Below are positions 18,641 to 29,936 of a DNA stretch of 64,000 bases, piece by piece. The position numbers were made by a program, and so were the translations under genes. The notes under the pieces were generated by a model. The model did not search any database. It was not told where the DNA came from and was given only the letters and a program-made list of their open reading frames with translations. Origin of the DNA: Ruegeria sp. A3M17. GTDB taxonomy: Bacteria; Pseudomonadota; Alphaproteobacteria; Rhodobacterales; Rhodobacteraceae. How positions within the stretch are numbered: position 1 is the stretch's first letter; each line of letters starts with the position of its first letter. The stretch lies in NCBI RefSeq assembly GCF_003318255.1, contig NZ_QOCF01000025.1, positions 1-64,000 of the forward strand. The letters are read 5' to 3'.

Positions 18641-18673
18641 GGGGACTGGCAGAAAGTGCCGGTCCCCTTTTTC
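18641..18673 (+). terminator. Intrinsic terminator after rpmA
   Basis: An eleven-pair stem GGGGACTGGCA/TGCCGGTCCCC (one G-T pair) with a GAAAG loop is followed by five T residues. It ends the rplU-rpmA transcript and lies just before the acetyltransferase gene. Confidence 0.92.
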
Positions 18674-18691
18674 GTTTTCAGGAGCGGTCCC

Positions 18692-19192
18692 ATGACCGAA
18701 GTGATAAAAACAGAGCGTCTTGTCCTGCGTCGGTTTCGGCGTGAGGACTCGTCGCGTCTTGTCACTCTTCTGAACGATCTGGACGTAGTGCGCTGGTTGA
18801 CGGTGGTACCGCATCCCTATGAGGCCGCGCATGCTACCGATTTTGTCGACGCGATGGCTGCTAAGCATGATGCCTTTGCTATCACTCGTGAGGAAAACGT
18901 CATCGGCTGCATCTCGACCGGATCTCAGCTGGGGTATTGGGTTGCCAAAGCGTCCTGGGGGCGGGGCTATGTGACCGAAGCCTCCCGTGCGATGATTTCT
19001 AGGTTCTTTCGATCTGATCGGCAGGAACTCACCTCGGGTTATCACATGGGCAACGAACGGTCGAAGGCGGTCCTGTCCAAACTCGGTTTCAAACCAGGTG
19101 GGCGGCATCGTGCGACAGCGCGGTCGACCAACGAAGATGTGACAATTCAGGACGTTCTGCTGCGTCGAGCGGACTGGAAGGCGATGCAATGA
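18692..19192 (+). CDS. GNAT-family N-acetyltransferase
   Basis: This is a 166-residue GNAT enzyme of the RimJ/RimL type: the start IKTERLVLRRFRREDSSRLV, the mid-domain GYWVAKASWGRGYVTEASRAM (acetyl-CoA binding region) and the end segment NERSKAVLSKLGFKP. An AGGAG site supports ATG 18692; upstream ATG 18638 lies in the terminator and is rejected. It overlaps the LysE-type gene by 4 bases (ATGA). Substrate unknown. Confidence 0.85.
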   Translation: MTEVIKTERLVLRRFRREDSSRLVTLLNDLDVVRWLTVVPHPYEAAHATDFVDAMAAKHDAFAITREENVIGCISTGSQLGYWVAKASWGRGYVTEASRAMISRFFRSDRQELTSGYHMGNERSKAVLSKLGFKPGGRHRATARSTNEDVTIQDVLLRRADWKAMQ

Positions 19193-19797
19193 CAGTCGCC
19201 ACCACCAGTTTCCTGATCTTCGCAGCCTCTCAGGTCGGAACCCCCGGACCCGCCAATATGGTTCTGCTGGGCACAGGTGCACGCTTTGGGTTTCGGGCGG
19301 CTCTGCCGTTTGTGGCCGGTGTGATCCTGGGTAAACAGCTGATCATCTGGCCCGTTGGGTTTGGCCTTTTGCAACTCGCGGATCAGGCACCGATGGTCTT
19401 TACGGTCCTAAAATACGCCTCGGCGGTGTATATCTGCTGGTTGGCCTGGAAGATCGCGAACCTGCGCTTGTCGCGCAGTGAAGCCACCGGAGACGTGCCC
19501 GGTTTTTGGGCGGGGCTGATCGTTCATCCCCTTAATCCAAAGGCATGGGCTATGATCATAGCCGGTTTTACCGGGTTCGTTGCGGTTGGTACGCCCAGCT
19601 TTAACGCGACGTTCACGATCGCTCTCTGTTTATTGCTTTGCCAGGCGGTTTTACACCCGATCTGGACATTTGCCGGAGATAGAATTGCCCACGTGGTTGA
19701 AGGTCGGCCCGTGGAAAAATATCTGATGTGGGCGTTAGCTAGTCTCACTGTTGCGTCCGTATTTTTTGTGTTGTTCGGAGGAGGAACGCACTTATGA
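19189..19797 (+). CDS. LysE/RhtB-family exporter
   Basis: This is a 202-residue membrane protein with about six hydrophobic segments. The N-terminal motif GTPGPANMVLLGTGARFGFRAALPFVAGV matches the LysE/RhtB family, which exports amino acids and related small molecules. It overlaps acetyltransferase genes on both sides by 4 bases, so the three form one operon. An exporter between two acetyltransferases suggests handling of an amino-acid-like compound, which is inference. Confidence 0.87.
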   Translation: MTVATTSFLIFAASQVGTPGPANMVLLGTGARFGFRAALPFVAGVILGKQLIIWPVGFGLLQLADQAPMVFTVLKYASAVYICWLAWKIANLRLSRSEATGDVPGFWAGLIVHPLNPKAWAMIIAGFTGFVAVGTPSFNATFTIALCLLLCQAVLHPIWTFAGDRIAHVVEGRPVEKYLMWALASLTVASVFFVLFGGGTHL

Positions 19798-20330
19798 AAC
19801 TCGAGACAATAATAAACCAGCCGGTCCTTGAAACCGAGCGGTTCGATCTGCGCCCGTTGCGCCGGTCGGATATGGGGCTCATCGAGCATTATGCAGGCGA
19901 TGAGCGTGTGGCACGTATGACCACTTCGATCCCGCATCCGCTGCCGCCGGGTTCGGTCGAGGCGTTTGTGACGCGTTCGATGGCCGAAGACCGGGATGAG
20001 GACGTCTGGGCGATGGATGCCACCAAAGATGGTGGACCGGAACTGATTGGTCTGATCTCGCTTACACGGTTGGATCGCAATCAGTCCGAAGTTGGCTATT
20101 GGGTGGCGCCTGTTTACTGGAATACAGGCGTTGCCTCACTGGCCGTCGAGAGGTTGGTGAAAGCTAACCCGCTGGAAAATTCGAATATGTTCGCCAGCGT
20201 GTTTCAGGACAATCCGGCCTCGGCCCGGGTTCTGACCCATTGTGGGTTCCAGTATCTGGGTGATGCCGAAAGTTACTCGGTGGCGCGCGATGCGAATGTG
20301 CCCACCTGGACATATAGTAAAAAACTCTGA
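19794..20330 (+). CDS. GNAT-family N-acetyltransferase (RimJ/RimL-like)
   Basis: This is a 178-residue GNAT protein with LETERFDLRPLRRSDMGLI at the start, EVGYWVAPVYWNTGVASLAVERLV in the middle and NPASARVLTHCGFQYLG at the end, the usual RimJ/RimL order. The start overlaps the LysE-type stop (ATGA). It ends 37 bases before obgE. It may modify the same compound class as the first GNAT gene, but this is only suggested by the operon. Confidence 0.87.
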   Translation: MKLETIINQPVLETERFDLRPLRRSDMGLIEHYAGDERVARMTTSIPHPLPPGSVEAFVTRSMAEDRDEDVWAMDATKDGGPELIGLISLTRLDRNQSEVGYWVAPVYWNTGVASLAVERLVKANPLENSNMFASVFQDNPASARVLTHCGFQYLGDAESYSVARDANVPTWTYSKKL

Positions 20331-20358
20331 CTTGTGGCCGATGGGGCCCTTGCAGTAG

Positions 20359-22496
<2,138 letters not shown>

Positions 22497-22540
22497 TGGC
22501 GCGATGATAGACCCAAATGACCGACCGAAAGGCACCTGAG

Positions 22541-23803
22541 ATGAAGGATTTCGACAACATTCCCGCCCTGATGGCCGATCTTGGAAAACGTGCCAAGGTG
22601 GCGTCAGCCGATCTGGCCTTTGCGAATGCCGAGCGGAAACACGCAGCGCTGATTGTTGCAGCTGACGCTGTTTGGGCAAACCGCGCAGATATCATCGAGG
22701 CGAACAAAAAAGACCTGGAATTCGGACGCGAAAAAGGCCTGAGCCCGGCGATGATGGACCGGCTGATGCTGGACGAAGCGCGCATTCAGGGCATGGTCGA
22801 CGGGTTGCGCACTGTCGCGGATCAGGCTGATCCGGTTGGCGAGGTTCTGACCGAATGGGACATGGCCTCGGGCCTAAACATCCAGCGTGTTCGCACGCCT
22901 CTGGGCGTTATCGGAGTGATTTACGAAAGCCGTCCAAATGTGACGGCGGATGCAGGCGCATTGTGCCTGAAGTCGGGCAATGCAGTCATTCTGCGCGGCG
23001 GCTCTGAAAGTTTCCATTCCTCAACCGCCATTCACGCCTGTCTGGTCCAAGGGCTAAAGGCTGCAAACCTGCCCGAAGACGCCATTCAACTTGTGCCCAC
23101 GCGAGACCGCGCCGCAGTGCAAGAACTCCTGACCATGACCGATTGTGTGGACGTCATTGTTCCGCGCGGCGGCAAAGGTCTGGTTGGGCTGGTTCAGCGC
23201 GAAGCACGCGTGCCGGTCTTTGCCCATCTGGAAGGCATCGTGCACATCTATGTCGACAAGGCTGCTGACCCGCAGAAAACGCTGGACGTCGTACTGAACG
23301 CCAAAACCCGGCGCACTGGGATTTGTGGTGCTGCCGAGTGCTTGCTGATCCATCAGGATGTGGCTGAAACACTCGGCCAGGATATCATTTCCGCCTTGCT
23401 TGCTGCGGGTGTCGAAATCCATGCCGAAGGCGCGTTGGCTCTGGATGGGACCATCGCAGCCACGGGCGACGACTGGGGCAAGGAATTCCTCGACAGCATC
23501 ATCGCGGCCAGGCCGATGGCGGATATTGATGCGGCAATCGCGCATATCCGTCAGTACGGTTCGAACCACACCGATTGCATCATGACCGAGGATGCCGATG
23601 CCGCTGCCCGGTTCTTTGAACGGCTCGACAGTGCAATTCTGATGCACAATGCCTCAACCCAATTTGCCGATGGTGGCGAGTTTGGAATGGGTGCCGAGAT
23701 CGGAATCGCAACCGGTAAGATGCATGCGCGCGGCCCGGTCGGGGCCGCTCAGCTGACAAGTTTCAAGTACTTGGTTCGTGGCAACGGGACAGTACGTTCC
23801 TAA
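22541..23803 (+). CDS. proA: Gamma-glutamyl phosphate reductase
   Basis: This is a 420-residue NADPH-dependent aldehyde dehydrogenase-fold enzyme, the second step of proline synthesis. The catalytic cysteine is in [35 protein letters not shown] is characteristic of ProA. I favour ATG 22541, which gives the family's usual length; an ATG at 22517 would add eight residues and is also possible. Its end overlaps convergent chpT by 4 bases. Confidence 0.96.
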   Translation: MKDFDNIPALMADLGKRAKVASADLAFANAERKHAALIVAADAVWANRADIIEANKKDLEFGREKGLSPAMMDRLMLDEARIQGMVDGLRTVADQADPVGEVLTEWDMASGLNIQRVRTPLGVIGVIYESRPNVTADAGALCLKSGNAVILRGGSESFHSSTAIHACLVQGLKAANLPEDAIQLVPTRDRAAVQELLTMTDCVDVIVPRGGKGLVGLVQREARVPVFAHLEGIVHIYVDKAADPQKTLDVVLNAKTRRTGICGAAECLLIHQDVAETLGQDIISALLAAGVEIHAEGALALDGTIAATGDDWGKEFLDSIIAARPMADIDAAIAHIRQYGSNHTDCIMTEDADAAARFFERLDSAILMHNASTQFADGGEFGMGAEIGIATGKMHARGPVGAAQLTSFKYLVRGNGTVRS

Positions 23804-24396
23804 AACCGGATAGCGACGCGGGTTGAGGTGGTTTCCGCCACAACCCGCCGACCCATCGAGGCAGCGGTCTGGGGCAGCAGTGCAAACTGCACCTGTGCTG
23901 ACGTCACCTTGTTGGCAAACTGGCCTTTGGGCAGGTTCTTCCAAAGATCAGCGTTAATATTCAGCTTGTCCGCTACACCGGTTGCCGTCCAACTGCCGCC
24001 GTTGTTTGCCACGGTGACATCGCCCCCCAACGGCATGGCGCTTTCGCAGCACATCAAGGCCAGAAAGGCGAGCTTGACCTGATTGCGGGGCATGGCATCG
24101 GTCACGTTCCAGTTGACACGCACGCGACCAACGCTTTCGACGTCTTTCAACAGCTCTGTGACTTCGGCCCGGCCCAACGGTTGATCGCTGGCCGACCCAA
24201 AAGCGACGCGAAAGAACCTGATCTTTGCTCCGGCACTTCCGACGCTGCCCGAGATCAGCTCCATCTCGGGGCCCTGCATGGTTCCGACCATCTCAAGCAG
24301 TTCCAGCCCGTTGTTTATTGCGCCAATGGGGCTGATCAGATCGTGACAAATTCGCGACCCGATCAGTTCGGCCAGATTGACGTTGGTGTCGCCCAT
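23800..24396 (-). CDS. chpT: Histidine phosphotransferase ChpT
   Basis: This is a 198-residue protein with the ChpT layout: an N-terminal helical hairpin carrying the phospho-accepting H18 in [21 protein letters not shown], and a C-terminal degenerate kinase-like domain. ChpT passes phosphate from CckA to CtrA and CpdR in alphaproteobacteria; in Rhodobacterales this pathway governs motility, gene transfer agents and related traits. The ATG has a strong AGGAGAGG site. It stands alone on the minus strand, convergent with proA. Confidence 0.9.
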   Translation of the reverse strand: MGDTNVNLAELIGSRICHDLISPIGAINNGLELLEMVGTMQGPEMELISGSVGSAGAKIRFFRVAFGSASDQPLGRAEVTELLKDVESVGRVRVNWNVTDAMPRNQVKLAFLALMCCESAMPLGGDVTVANNGGSWTATGVADKLNINADLWKNLPKGQFANKVTSAQVQFALLPQTAASMGRRVVAETTSTRVAIRF

Positions 24397-24440
24397 GCGT
24401 ACCTCTCCTGTTGTATCTGCCGCCGGACCGGAGCCCGATC

Positions 24441-24623
24441 ATGACAGACCTCAATGCCATACTTGCACCGGGCATGTATGTCCGCCACCCCGATTTCCCC
24501 GACTGGGGCGTCGGACAGGTGCAGTCCAACATTGGTGGCAAGATCACCGTGAATTTCCAAGAACAGGGAAAAGTGGTGATTGACGGAACCCGCATCGCCC
24601 TGACGCCCGTCTTTGATCCGTGA
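24441..24623 (+). CDS. DUF3553 small protein
   Basis: This is a 60-residue protein of the DUF3553 family, with MYVRHPDFPDWGVGQVQSNIGGKITVNF in pieces, resembling the small C-terminal domain of UvrD/CarD-like proteins (a Tudor-like fold). The start at 24441 is preferred over 24411 because the family begins there. It is divergent from chpT. The role is unknown; the fold suggests protein or nucleic acid contact. Confidence 0.82.
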   Translation: MTDLNAILAPGMYVRHPDFPDWGVGQVQSNIGGKITVNFQEQGKVVIDGTRIALTPVFDP

Positions 24624-24721
24624 AACTGGTTTAAGAATGGTTAACGATGGGCCACCGCCGCGCTGGTTGCCATTTGACTGAAAATTGCGGTATCAGCGCG
24701 CAAACAAAAGCGGAATACCCG

Positions 24722-25477
24722 ATGCCGGATGCTGGCCCTTCTTTCACCGTTAAACTTGCCGAATCCGAGGCCGAACTGCGCGCAGCCCAGAGGCTGCGAT
24801 ATGACGTGTTCGTCCGCGAATTGGGTGGCGGCGGCAAGATGGTGGACCACGAGGCAGGGTTAGAGCGGGATCAGTTCGATCCTTATTTTGATCACATGCT
24901 GGCCTATGATGACGCCACTGGCGAAGTTGTGGGCGTTTACAGGCTGTTACCGGGTGAACGAGCCATCGAATTGGGGCAGTTCTATTCCGAGGATGAATAC
25001 GACCTGACCGTGTTGAAACAAAGCGGTCGCAAATTGTTAGAGCTTGGACGTTCCTGCCTTCACCCGGACTATCGGGGCGGAACGGCGATGTACCATCTAT
25101 GGACTGGTCTGGCGGACTACGTGGCGGAGCGCGAAATTGAGGTGCTGTTCGGCGTAGCCAGCTTCCACGGCATCAATGTGCAGGAACTGGCCCAGCCTTT
25201 GTCGATGTTGCACCACAATCATCTGGCCCCGCCGGACCTGCGGGTCAGGGCGCAACCCGATGTATTTCAGAGCATGGACCTTGTCGCGCCGGATGCGCTG
25301 GATCGCCGTGGGGCGATGGTACAGGTGCCCGCGCTGATCAAGGCGTACGTACGGCTGGGTGGCTTTGTGGGCGAGGGGGCGTTTATCGACCACGCGTTCA
25401 ACACAACAGATGTATGCCTGATCCTCGACACGGCGCGCATGAACGAGCGCCAGCGGCGTATTTACAGCGGAGCCTGA
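24722..25477 (+). CDS. olsB: L-ornithine N-alpha-acyltransferase OlsB
   Basis: This is a 251-residue GNAT-like acyltransferase. It matches OlsB in AAQRLRYDVFVRELG (near residues 21-35), ELGRSCLHPDYRGGTAMYHLW and the pattern LFGVASFHG. OlsB transfers a 3-hydroxyacyl chain from acyl carrier protein to ornithine, the first step to phosphorus-free ornithine lipids. The start at 24722 matches the family start. olsA follows after 4 bases, the standard pairing. Confidence 0.88.
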   Translation: MPDAGPSFTVKLAESEAELRAAQRLRYDVFVRELGGGGKMVDHEAGLERDQFDPYFDHMLAYDDATGEVVGVYRLLPGERAIELGQFYSEDEYDLTVLKQSGRKLLELGRSCLHPDYRGGTAMYHLWTGLADYVAEREIEVLFGVASFHGINVQELAQPLSMLHHNHLAPPDLRVRAQPDVFQSMDLVAPDALDRRGAMVQVPALIKAYVRLGGFVGEGAFIDHAFNTTDVCLILDTARMNERQRRIYSGA

Positions 25478-25481
25478 TCCA

Positions 25482-26318
25482 GTGAACGATCCGCTTTGGG
25501 ACAGTGACGACGCGCCAGACCCGATTGAACTGGGTGTATTTGGCTGGGCATTGGTGATCTTGCGCGGCCTTCCCTTGGCGCTGCTGGTCTTTGGAGGGCT
25601 GCTCGTTTTGTTGACCGTTCGCCTGATCGAGCGCCCGCTGTTCGGTTTACGGCGTCCGATCACTCCGTTCATTGCGCAGTTTGTCTGCCGCAATGCGCTC
25701 CGGGTTCTTGGCATTGGCTTTCGCAGTTCCGGTGAGTTGATGCGCGAACGCGGCGCGGTGGTCGCAAACCACACATCATGGCTCGACATCTTTGCGCTGA
25801 ACGCACGCAAACGGGTGTACTTCGTGTCTAAGGCCGAAGTGGCCAAATGGCCGGGTATCGGCTGGCTGGCCCGCGCCACGGGCACGGTGTTTATCGAACG
25901 TGACCGCAAGAAAGCCCGCGAACAGACCCTGATCTTTGAAGAACGCCTTAAAGTCGGGCATAAGCTGTTGTTTTTTCCTGAGGGCACCTCGACCGATGGT
26001 CTCCGTGTTCTACCTTTTAAAACAACGCTTTTTGCCGCGTTCTTCTCGGACGAATTGCGGGACTTCATGTATGTTCAGTCGGTATCCGTGGTTTTTCACG
26101 CGCCAGAAGGGCAGCCTGACAGGTTTTATGGTTGGTGGGGCGATATGGATTTTGCCCCGCATCTTCTCAAAACCTTGGGCGCGCGTCGGCAGGGAACGGT
26201 TGAGTTGATTTACCACGTTCCAGCCAAAGTCAGCGACTTTGCCGACCGCAAGGCGTTGGCCGCACATTGCGAAGAGGCAGTGCGTCACGCGCATGCAATT
26301 GCGCGGCTTGAAAAATAA
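25482..26318 (+). CDS. olsA: Lyso-ornithine lipid O-acyltransferase OlsA (PlsC family)
   Basis: This is a 278-residue membrane-bound PlsC-type acyltransferase. A hydrophobic helix is at about residues 22-46. The catalytic HX4D is H97-D102 in NHTSWLD, and the glycerophosphate-type motif FPEGTSTDG follows near residue 167. Coupled to olsB, it should add the second acyl chain to lyso-ornithine lipid. Activity on lysophosphatidic acid is also possible in this family. The start is GTG at 25482. Confidence 0.87.
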   Translation: MNDPLWDSDDAPDPIELGVFGWALVILRGLPLALLVFGGLLVLLTVRLIERPLFGLRRPITPFIAQFVCRNALRVLGIGFRSSGELMRERGAVVANHTSWLDIFALNARKRVYFVSKAEVAKWPGIGWLARATGTVFIERDRKKAREQTLIFEERLKVGHKLLFFPEGTSTDGLRVLPFKTTLFAAFFSDELRDFMYVQSVSVVFHAPEGQPDRFYGWWGDMDFAPHLLKTLGARRQGTVELIYHVPAKVSDFADRKALAAHCEEAVRHAHAIARLEK

Positions 26319-26331
26319 GGCCATTTGGCAC

Positions 26332-26360
26332 TTGCACAGGGCGAATTCCTACCGTATACG
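26332..26360 (+). promoter_or_regulatory. Promoter of rpsB-tsf
   Basis: TTGCAC (26332-26337) and TATACG (26355-26360) are separated by exactly 17 bases, a strong sigma-70 style pair. It leaves a leader of about 120 bases before rpsB, which may hold an S2-binding structure, although I could not draw one with confidence. Confidence 0.65.
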
Positions 26361-26484
26361 CGCGCCATTAAAACCCGCAGGCGGGGTTTGGGCTATTTGA
26401 GGGAGACATCCTTATCTGGCCCGCCGGTTGGAGCATCCGCTTCTTTCACCCCCGCCCAGGCGTAAACCGGAAAAGGAAAATAGC

Positions 26485-27288
26485 ATGGCTCTTCCCGAGT
26501 TCACCATGCGTCAGCTGCTGGAAGCTGGCGTACACTTTGGTCACCAGACACAGCGTTGGAATCCCCGCATGGGCCCGTTCATCTACGGCTCGCGCAATGG
26601 CATCCACATCATGGACCTGACCCAGACCGTTCCGATGCTGGACCAGGCTCTGCAGGCCGTTCGTGACACCGTTGCAAAAGGTGGCCGTGTTCTGTTCGTT
26701 GGTACCAAGCGTCAGGCTGCTCAGCCGATCGCGGAAGCCGCTGAAAAGTCGGCTCAGTACTATATGAACCACCGCTGGCTGGGCGGCACGCTGACCAACT
26801 GGAAAACCGTTTCCCAGTCGATCAACCGTCTGAACCAGATCGACGAAGCCATGGAATCGGGCGCCGAAGGCCTGACCAAGAAAGAGCGTCTGGGCATGGA
26901 ACGTGACCAGGGCAAACTGCAGGCGTCGCTGGGCGGTATCCGCGAAATGGGCGGCGTTCCTGATCTGCTGTTCGTCATCGACGTCAAAAAAGAAGCACTG
27001 GCCATCGCCGAAGCCAACAAGCTGGGTATTCCGGTTGTGGCAATTGTCGACACCAACTGCTCGCCCGATGGTGTTGATTACATCATCCCCGGCAACGACG
27101 ACGCAGCGCGCGCGATCTCTTTGTATTGCGATCTGGTTGCTCGTGCCGCTCTGGACGGTATGACCGCTCAGATGGGTGCTGCAGGCGTTGACTTGGGCGC
27201 ATTCGAAGAGGCACCGGTTGAAGAAGTCGTTGCGGAAGAAGCACCCGTTGCAGAAGAAGCCACGCCGGAAGCCAAAGCCGAAGCGTAA
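26485..27288 (+). CDS. rpsB: 30S ribosomal protein S2
   Basis: This is a 267-residue S2 starting [21 protein letters not shown], with the family segments [18 protein letters not shown] and [22 protein letters not shown] Glu/Ala-rich tail of about 30 residues extends the C-terminus. The ATG at 26485 is preferred over a longer frame that would include the leader. tsf lies 76 bases downstream, the usual order. Confidence 0.97.
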   Translation: MALPEFTMRQLLEAGVHFGHQTQRWNPRMGPFIYGSRNGIHIMDLTQTVPMLDQALQAVRDTVAKGGRVLFVGTKRQAAQPIAEAAEKSAQYYMNHRWLGGTLTNWKTVSQSINRLNQIDEAMESGAEGLTKKERLGMERDQGKLQASLGGIREMGGVPDLLFVIDVKKEALAIAEANKLGIPVVAIVDTNCSPDGVDYIIPGNDDAARAISLYCDLVARAALDGMTAQMGAAGVDLGAFEEAPVEEVVAEEAPVAEEATPEAKAEA

Positions 27289-27313
27289 GCTGCCCGTCAC
27301 GTAAATGACATAT

Positions 27314-27334
27314 GGGGCAGGGTAGACCTGCCCC
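27314..27334 (+). other. Hairpin between rpsB and tsf
   Basis: GGGGCAGG (27314-27321) pairs perfectly with CCTGCCCC (27327-27334) around a five-base loop. No T run follows, so it is more likely an mRNA-stabilising or partial-attenuation element that sets the S2 to EF-Ts ratio than a full terminator. Confidence 0.55.
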
Positions 27335-27364
27335 AATTCCGTTTGAATTGAGGAGAGCCAAAAG

Positions 27365-28240
27365 ATGGCAATCACAGCAGCAATGGTTAAAGAACTGCGC
27401 GACTCGACCGGCGCAGGCATGATGGACGCGAAAAAAGCGCTGACCGAAACCGGCGGCAACATGGACGAAGCCGTTGATTGGCTGCGCACCAAAGGTCTGG
27501 CCAAAGCGGCCAAGAAATCCGGCCGTACCGCAGCAGAAGGTCTGGTTGCAGTTCACGTCAACGGTGGCAACGGTGTTGCTGTCGAAGTGAACTCGGAAAC
27601 CGACTTCGTCGCGAAGAACGCCGAGTTCCAGGAAATGGTTGGCAAGATTGCTTACGCGGCTGAAGGCGTCGACAATGTCGAAGCTCTGCTGGCGGCTGAT
27701 CTGGGCGGCAAGAACGTTGCTGACACTCTGACCGACAAGATCGCCACCATTGGTGAGAACATGTCGGTTCGCCGCATGGCGAAACTGTCGGGCGACATTG
27801 TTGTGTCCTACGTCCACAACGCGGCCACCAACGGCATGGGCAAAATCGGTGTTCTGGTTGCTCTGTCCGGTGGTGACGAAGCGATCGGCAAGCAGATTGC
27901 GATGCACATCGCAGCTGTGAACCCGGCGGCTCTGTCCGAAGCGGACATGGACCCGGCTGTTGTCGAAAAAGAAAAGCAGGTTCAGATGGACATCGCCCGC
28001 GAATCCGGCAAGCCGGAGCAGGTGATCGAAAAGATGATCGTTGGCCGTATGAAGAAATTCGTCGCGGAATCAACTCTGTTGAACCAGTCGTTCGTTGTGA
28101 ACCCTGACCTGACCGTCGAAGCCGCTGCCAAAGAAGCAGGCGCAACCATCACTGGTTTCGTCCGTCTGGAAGTTGGCGAAGGCATCGTGGTCGAAAAAGA
28201 AGACTTCGCAGCCGAAGTTGCCAAAGCCGTACAGGGCTAA
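27365..28240 (+). CDS. tsf: Translation elongation factor Ts
   Basis: This is a 291-residue EF-Ts, the guanine-nucleotide exchange factor for EF-Tu. The N-terminal UBA-like domain [19 protein letters not shown] is followed by the EF-Tu contact motif [14 protein letters not shown] near residues 75-88. GAGGAGA precedes the ATG. A strong terminator follows about 45 bases after the stop. Confidence 0.97.
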   Translation: MAITAAMVKELRDSTGAGMMDAKKALTETGGNMDEAVDWLRTKGLAKAAKKSGRTAAEGLVAVHVNGGNGVAVEVNSETDFVAKNAEFQEMVGKIAYAAEGVDNVEALLAADLGGKNVADTLTDKIATIGENMSVRRMAKLSGDIVVSYVHNAATNGMGKIGVLVALSGGDEAIGKQIAMHIAAVNPAALSEADMDPAVVEKEKQVQMDIARESGKPEQVIEKMIVGRMKKFVAESTLLNQSFVVNPDLTVEAAAKEAGATITGFVRLEVGEGIVVEKEDFAAEVAKAVQG

Positions 28241-28283
28241 ATCGGGCAGAGGTCCTGAAAGGGGCCTCAACCTGAACAGAATT

Positions 28284-28315
28284 AAACCGGCTACTTTCCA
28301 GTAGTCGGTTTTTTT
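28284..28315 (+). terminator. Intrinsic terminator of rpsB-tsf
   Basis: AACCGGCTACT (28285-28295) pairs with AGTAGTCGGTT (28300-28310) with one G-T pair, a four-base loop and seven T residues at the end. Confidence 0.92.
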
Positions 28316-28608
28316 GCGCCTTCCGGCGTAGGAATTGATCATACACAATTATTGGAAGGATTGAGGGGCCCCGCAGATGGGGATGGTCGAGGCCCCCCAA
28401 AATTCCGACTAAGAGACGCGGACAAATAGACGCCTTTATGTCAGAGCGACCGAAGAGCTTTGGTATTGCAAAGATCCGATCAAAACGTTCCCAGGCTAAA
28501 GCCACCACTCACGGAACAATCTCACTTTGCAACTGGGGCTCAGATTCGGGAAGTCATGTTTTCCTTACCCTACGTAAATTGACGCAATTTAGCGTCAAAA
28601 AGAACACA
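28316..28608. other. Gene-free stretch between tsf and luxR-type gene
   Basis: About 290 bases with no credible frame. It holds a GC-rich imperfect stem (GGGGCC near 28362 with GGCCCC near 28392) and, at 28579-28598, a perfect seven-pair stem TTGACGC/GCGTCAA with loop AATTTA. The latter lies just past the minus-strand regulator's stop and may be its terminator. Confidence 0.45.
28579..28598 (-). terminator. Possible terminator of the luxR-type gene
   Basis: TTGACGC-TAAATT-GCGTCAA on the minus strand, followed by only a short T run, 11 bases past the stop codon at 28609. Confidence 0.45.
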
Positions 28609-29364
28609 TCATGCTTCCATGATGAACATCTGATTTTGCAGGGATGCTTTGAGCACGGCTTGCGCTGTTGTTTCCACTGACAGGGACTCCCGGGCCAGCC
28701 TCAAATGCTTTTCAACGGTCGCCGATGTCAGGCCCATCAAAAGCGCTATGTCCTGCGTCGTCTTCCCATCACCAACCCATTCCAGCGCCTCGCGCTGACG
28801 CTTCGTCAGAGCGCGATTGGGGGTGTTGTAGGGCAGGGTAAGTATCTTCAGATGCGCGACATTGTTCATCAACAAGATGTCATCGCCATGTTCCGCCCAG
28901 ATTGCGTCGACCTCATCCTGACCAACGGCCCCACCAGCCGAAAGAGAGATCGCCCCCTTGGACCGCATCGACACCGAGGTGAAACTGACAGTGTATCCCG
29001 CCACAACGCCTTTTGACCGGTTGAACTCGTATACCTGGCGTTCCTGGGAGGTCATCGTGCCGTCGGAATTCATATCCTGAATCATTCTCCAACTGGCCGC
29101 GCCTTCATTGTGCAGCGCCCATTTCAGCATGGGTGCATGAAAGTACAGCCCGTCCCGCACGAAACCATCAATGTATTCCTTGCCGTGGTTGGTAAGGATG
29201 GTGAAATCTTCGGGGTCACCCAAAGACGTTTCGGTCCTGTAGCGCGTATAGCCGTATAGCAGACGGTCGAAACCGAAAATTGCCATCTGGCGGCAATGAG
29301 CGTCCCAAAGCTCTTCCAGAGTTTTGACGTAGCTGAGGAAATTCAGATACTCACCCAGCTTCAT
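28609..29364 (-). CDS. LuxR-type regulator with autoinducer-binding domain (solo)
   Basis: This is a 251-residue protein. The N-terminal ~165 residues match an autoinducer-binding domain: FGFDRLLYGYTR, the aromatic segment DGLYFHAPMLKWALHNEGAASWR and GVVAGYTVSF. The C-terminal ~65 residues form a LuxR helix-turn-helix (LTKRQREALEWVGDGKTTQDIALLMGLTSATVEKHL in pieces). No luxI-type synthase is in this window, so it appears to be a solo that may answer acyl-homoserine lactones made elsewhere, or other ligands. Its start overlaps the aroQ stop by 4 bases, so it is translated from the aroQ mRNA. Confidence 0.87.
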   Translation of the reverse strand: MKLGEYLNFLSYVKTLEELWDAHCRQMAIFGFDRLLYGYTRYRTETSLGDPEDFTILTNHGKEYIDGFVRDGLYFHAPMLKWALHNEGAASWRMIQDMNSDGTMTSQERQVYEFNRSKGVVAGYTVSFTSVSMRSKGAISLSAGGAVGQDEVDAIWAEHGDDILLMNNVAHLKILTLPYNTPNRALTKRQREALEWVGDGKTTQDIALLMGLTSATVEKHLRLARESLSVETTAQAVLKASLQNQMFIMEA

Positions 29365-29810
29365 GCGGACCCCTCATTTTGCAAATGCGCCGACAGCGCA
29401 TCCAACGCCATCACATAGCTCTGAAGCCCAAAGCCGCAGATCTGTCCCAGTGCAACCGGCGCCACATAGGATTTGTGCCGGAAGGGTTCGCGCGCGTGTA
29501 TGTTCGACAGGTGAACCTCAACAACCGGCAGCTCGACCGAAGATATCGCGTCCATCAAGGCAACCGAGGTGTGGGTATACGCGCCGGCGTTTAAAACGAT
29601 CCCGTCCTGATTGCCTTTGGCTGCGTGGATCGCGTCGATCAGCACACCTTCGTGATTGGATTGCAAGTGTGATACATCCAACCCGATAGACGCGCCGTGG
29701 CTCACACAGGTTTCTTCGACCATTTTCAGCGTTGTACGGCCATAAACCTCGGGTTGTCGTGTGCCCAGCAAGTTCAGGTTCGGACCGTTCAAAATCAGAA
29801 CTTTATGCAT
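29361..29810 (-). CDS. aroQ: Type II 3-dehydroquinate dehydratase
   Basis: This is a 149-residue AroQ, third step of the shikimate pathway. The active-site segments are intact: NGPNLNLLGTRQPEVYG with the catalytic Tyr near residue 23, NAGAYTHTSVALMDA, and EVHLSNIHAREPFR with the catalytic His. It is the upstream gene of a two-gene unit with the LuxR-type regulator (ATGA overlap). Confidence 0.96.
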   Translation of the reverse strand: MHKVLILNGPNLNLLGTRQPEVYGRTTLKMVEETCVSHGASIGLDVSHLQSNHEGVLIDAIHAAKGNQDGIVLNAGAYTHTSVALMDAISSVELPVVEVHLSNIHAREPFRHKSYVAPVALGQICGFGLQSYVMALDALSAHLQNEGSA

Positions 29811-29936
29811 TCATTCTCCGTCCCATTACTGGTTGATAAACGTGATTAGGTATGGATGTCCACCAGCCTGCGCACTCATCAGGCGAGTGTCGCGCATCTA
29901 ACACCATCTGATCTTGAACCAAGCGTCGAAAACCAG

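Noticed and set aside
24631-24645. TTAA-N6-TTAAC before olsB as a CtrA site
   Set aside because: Spacing is one base short of the consensus, so the match is weak.
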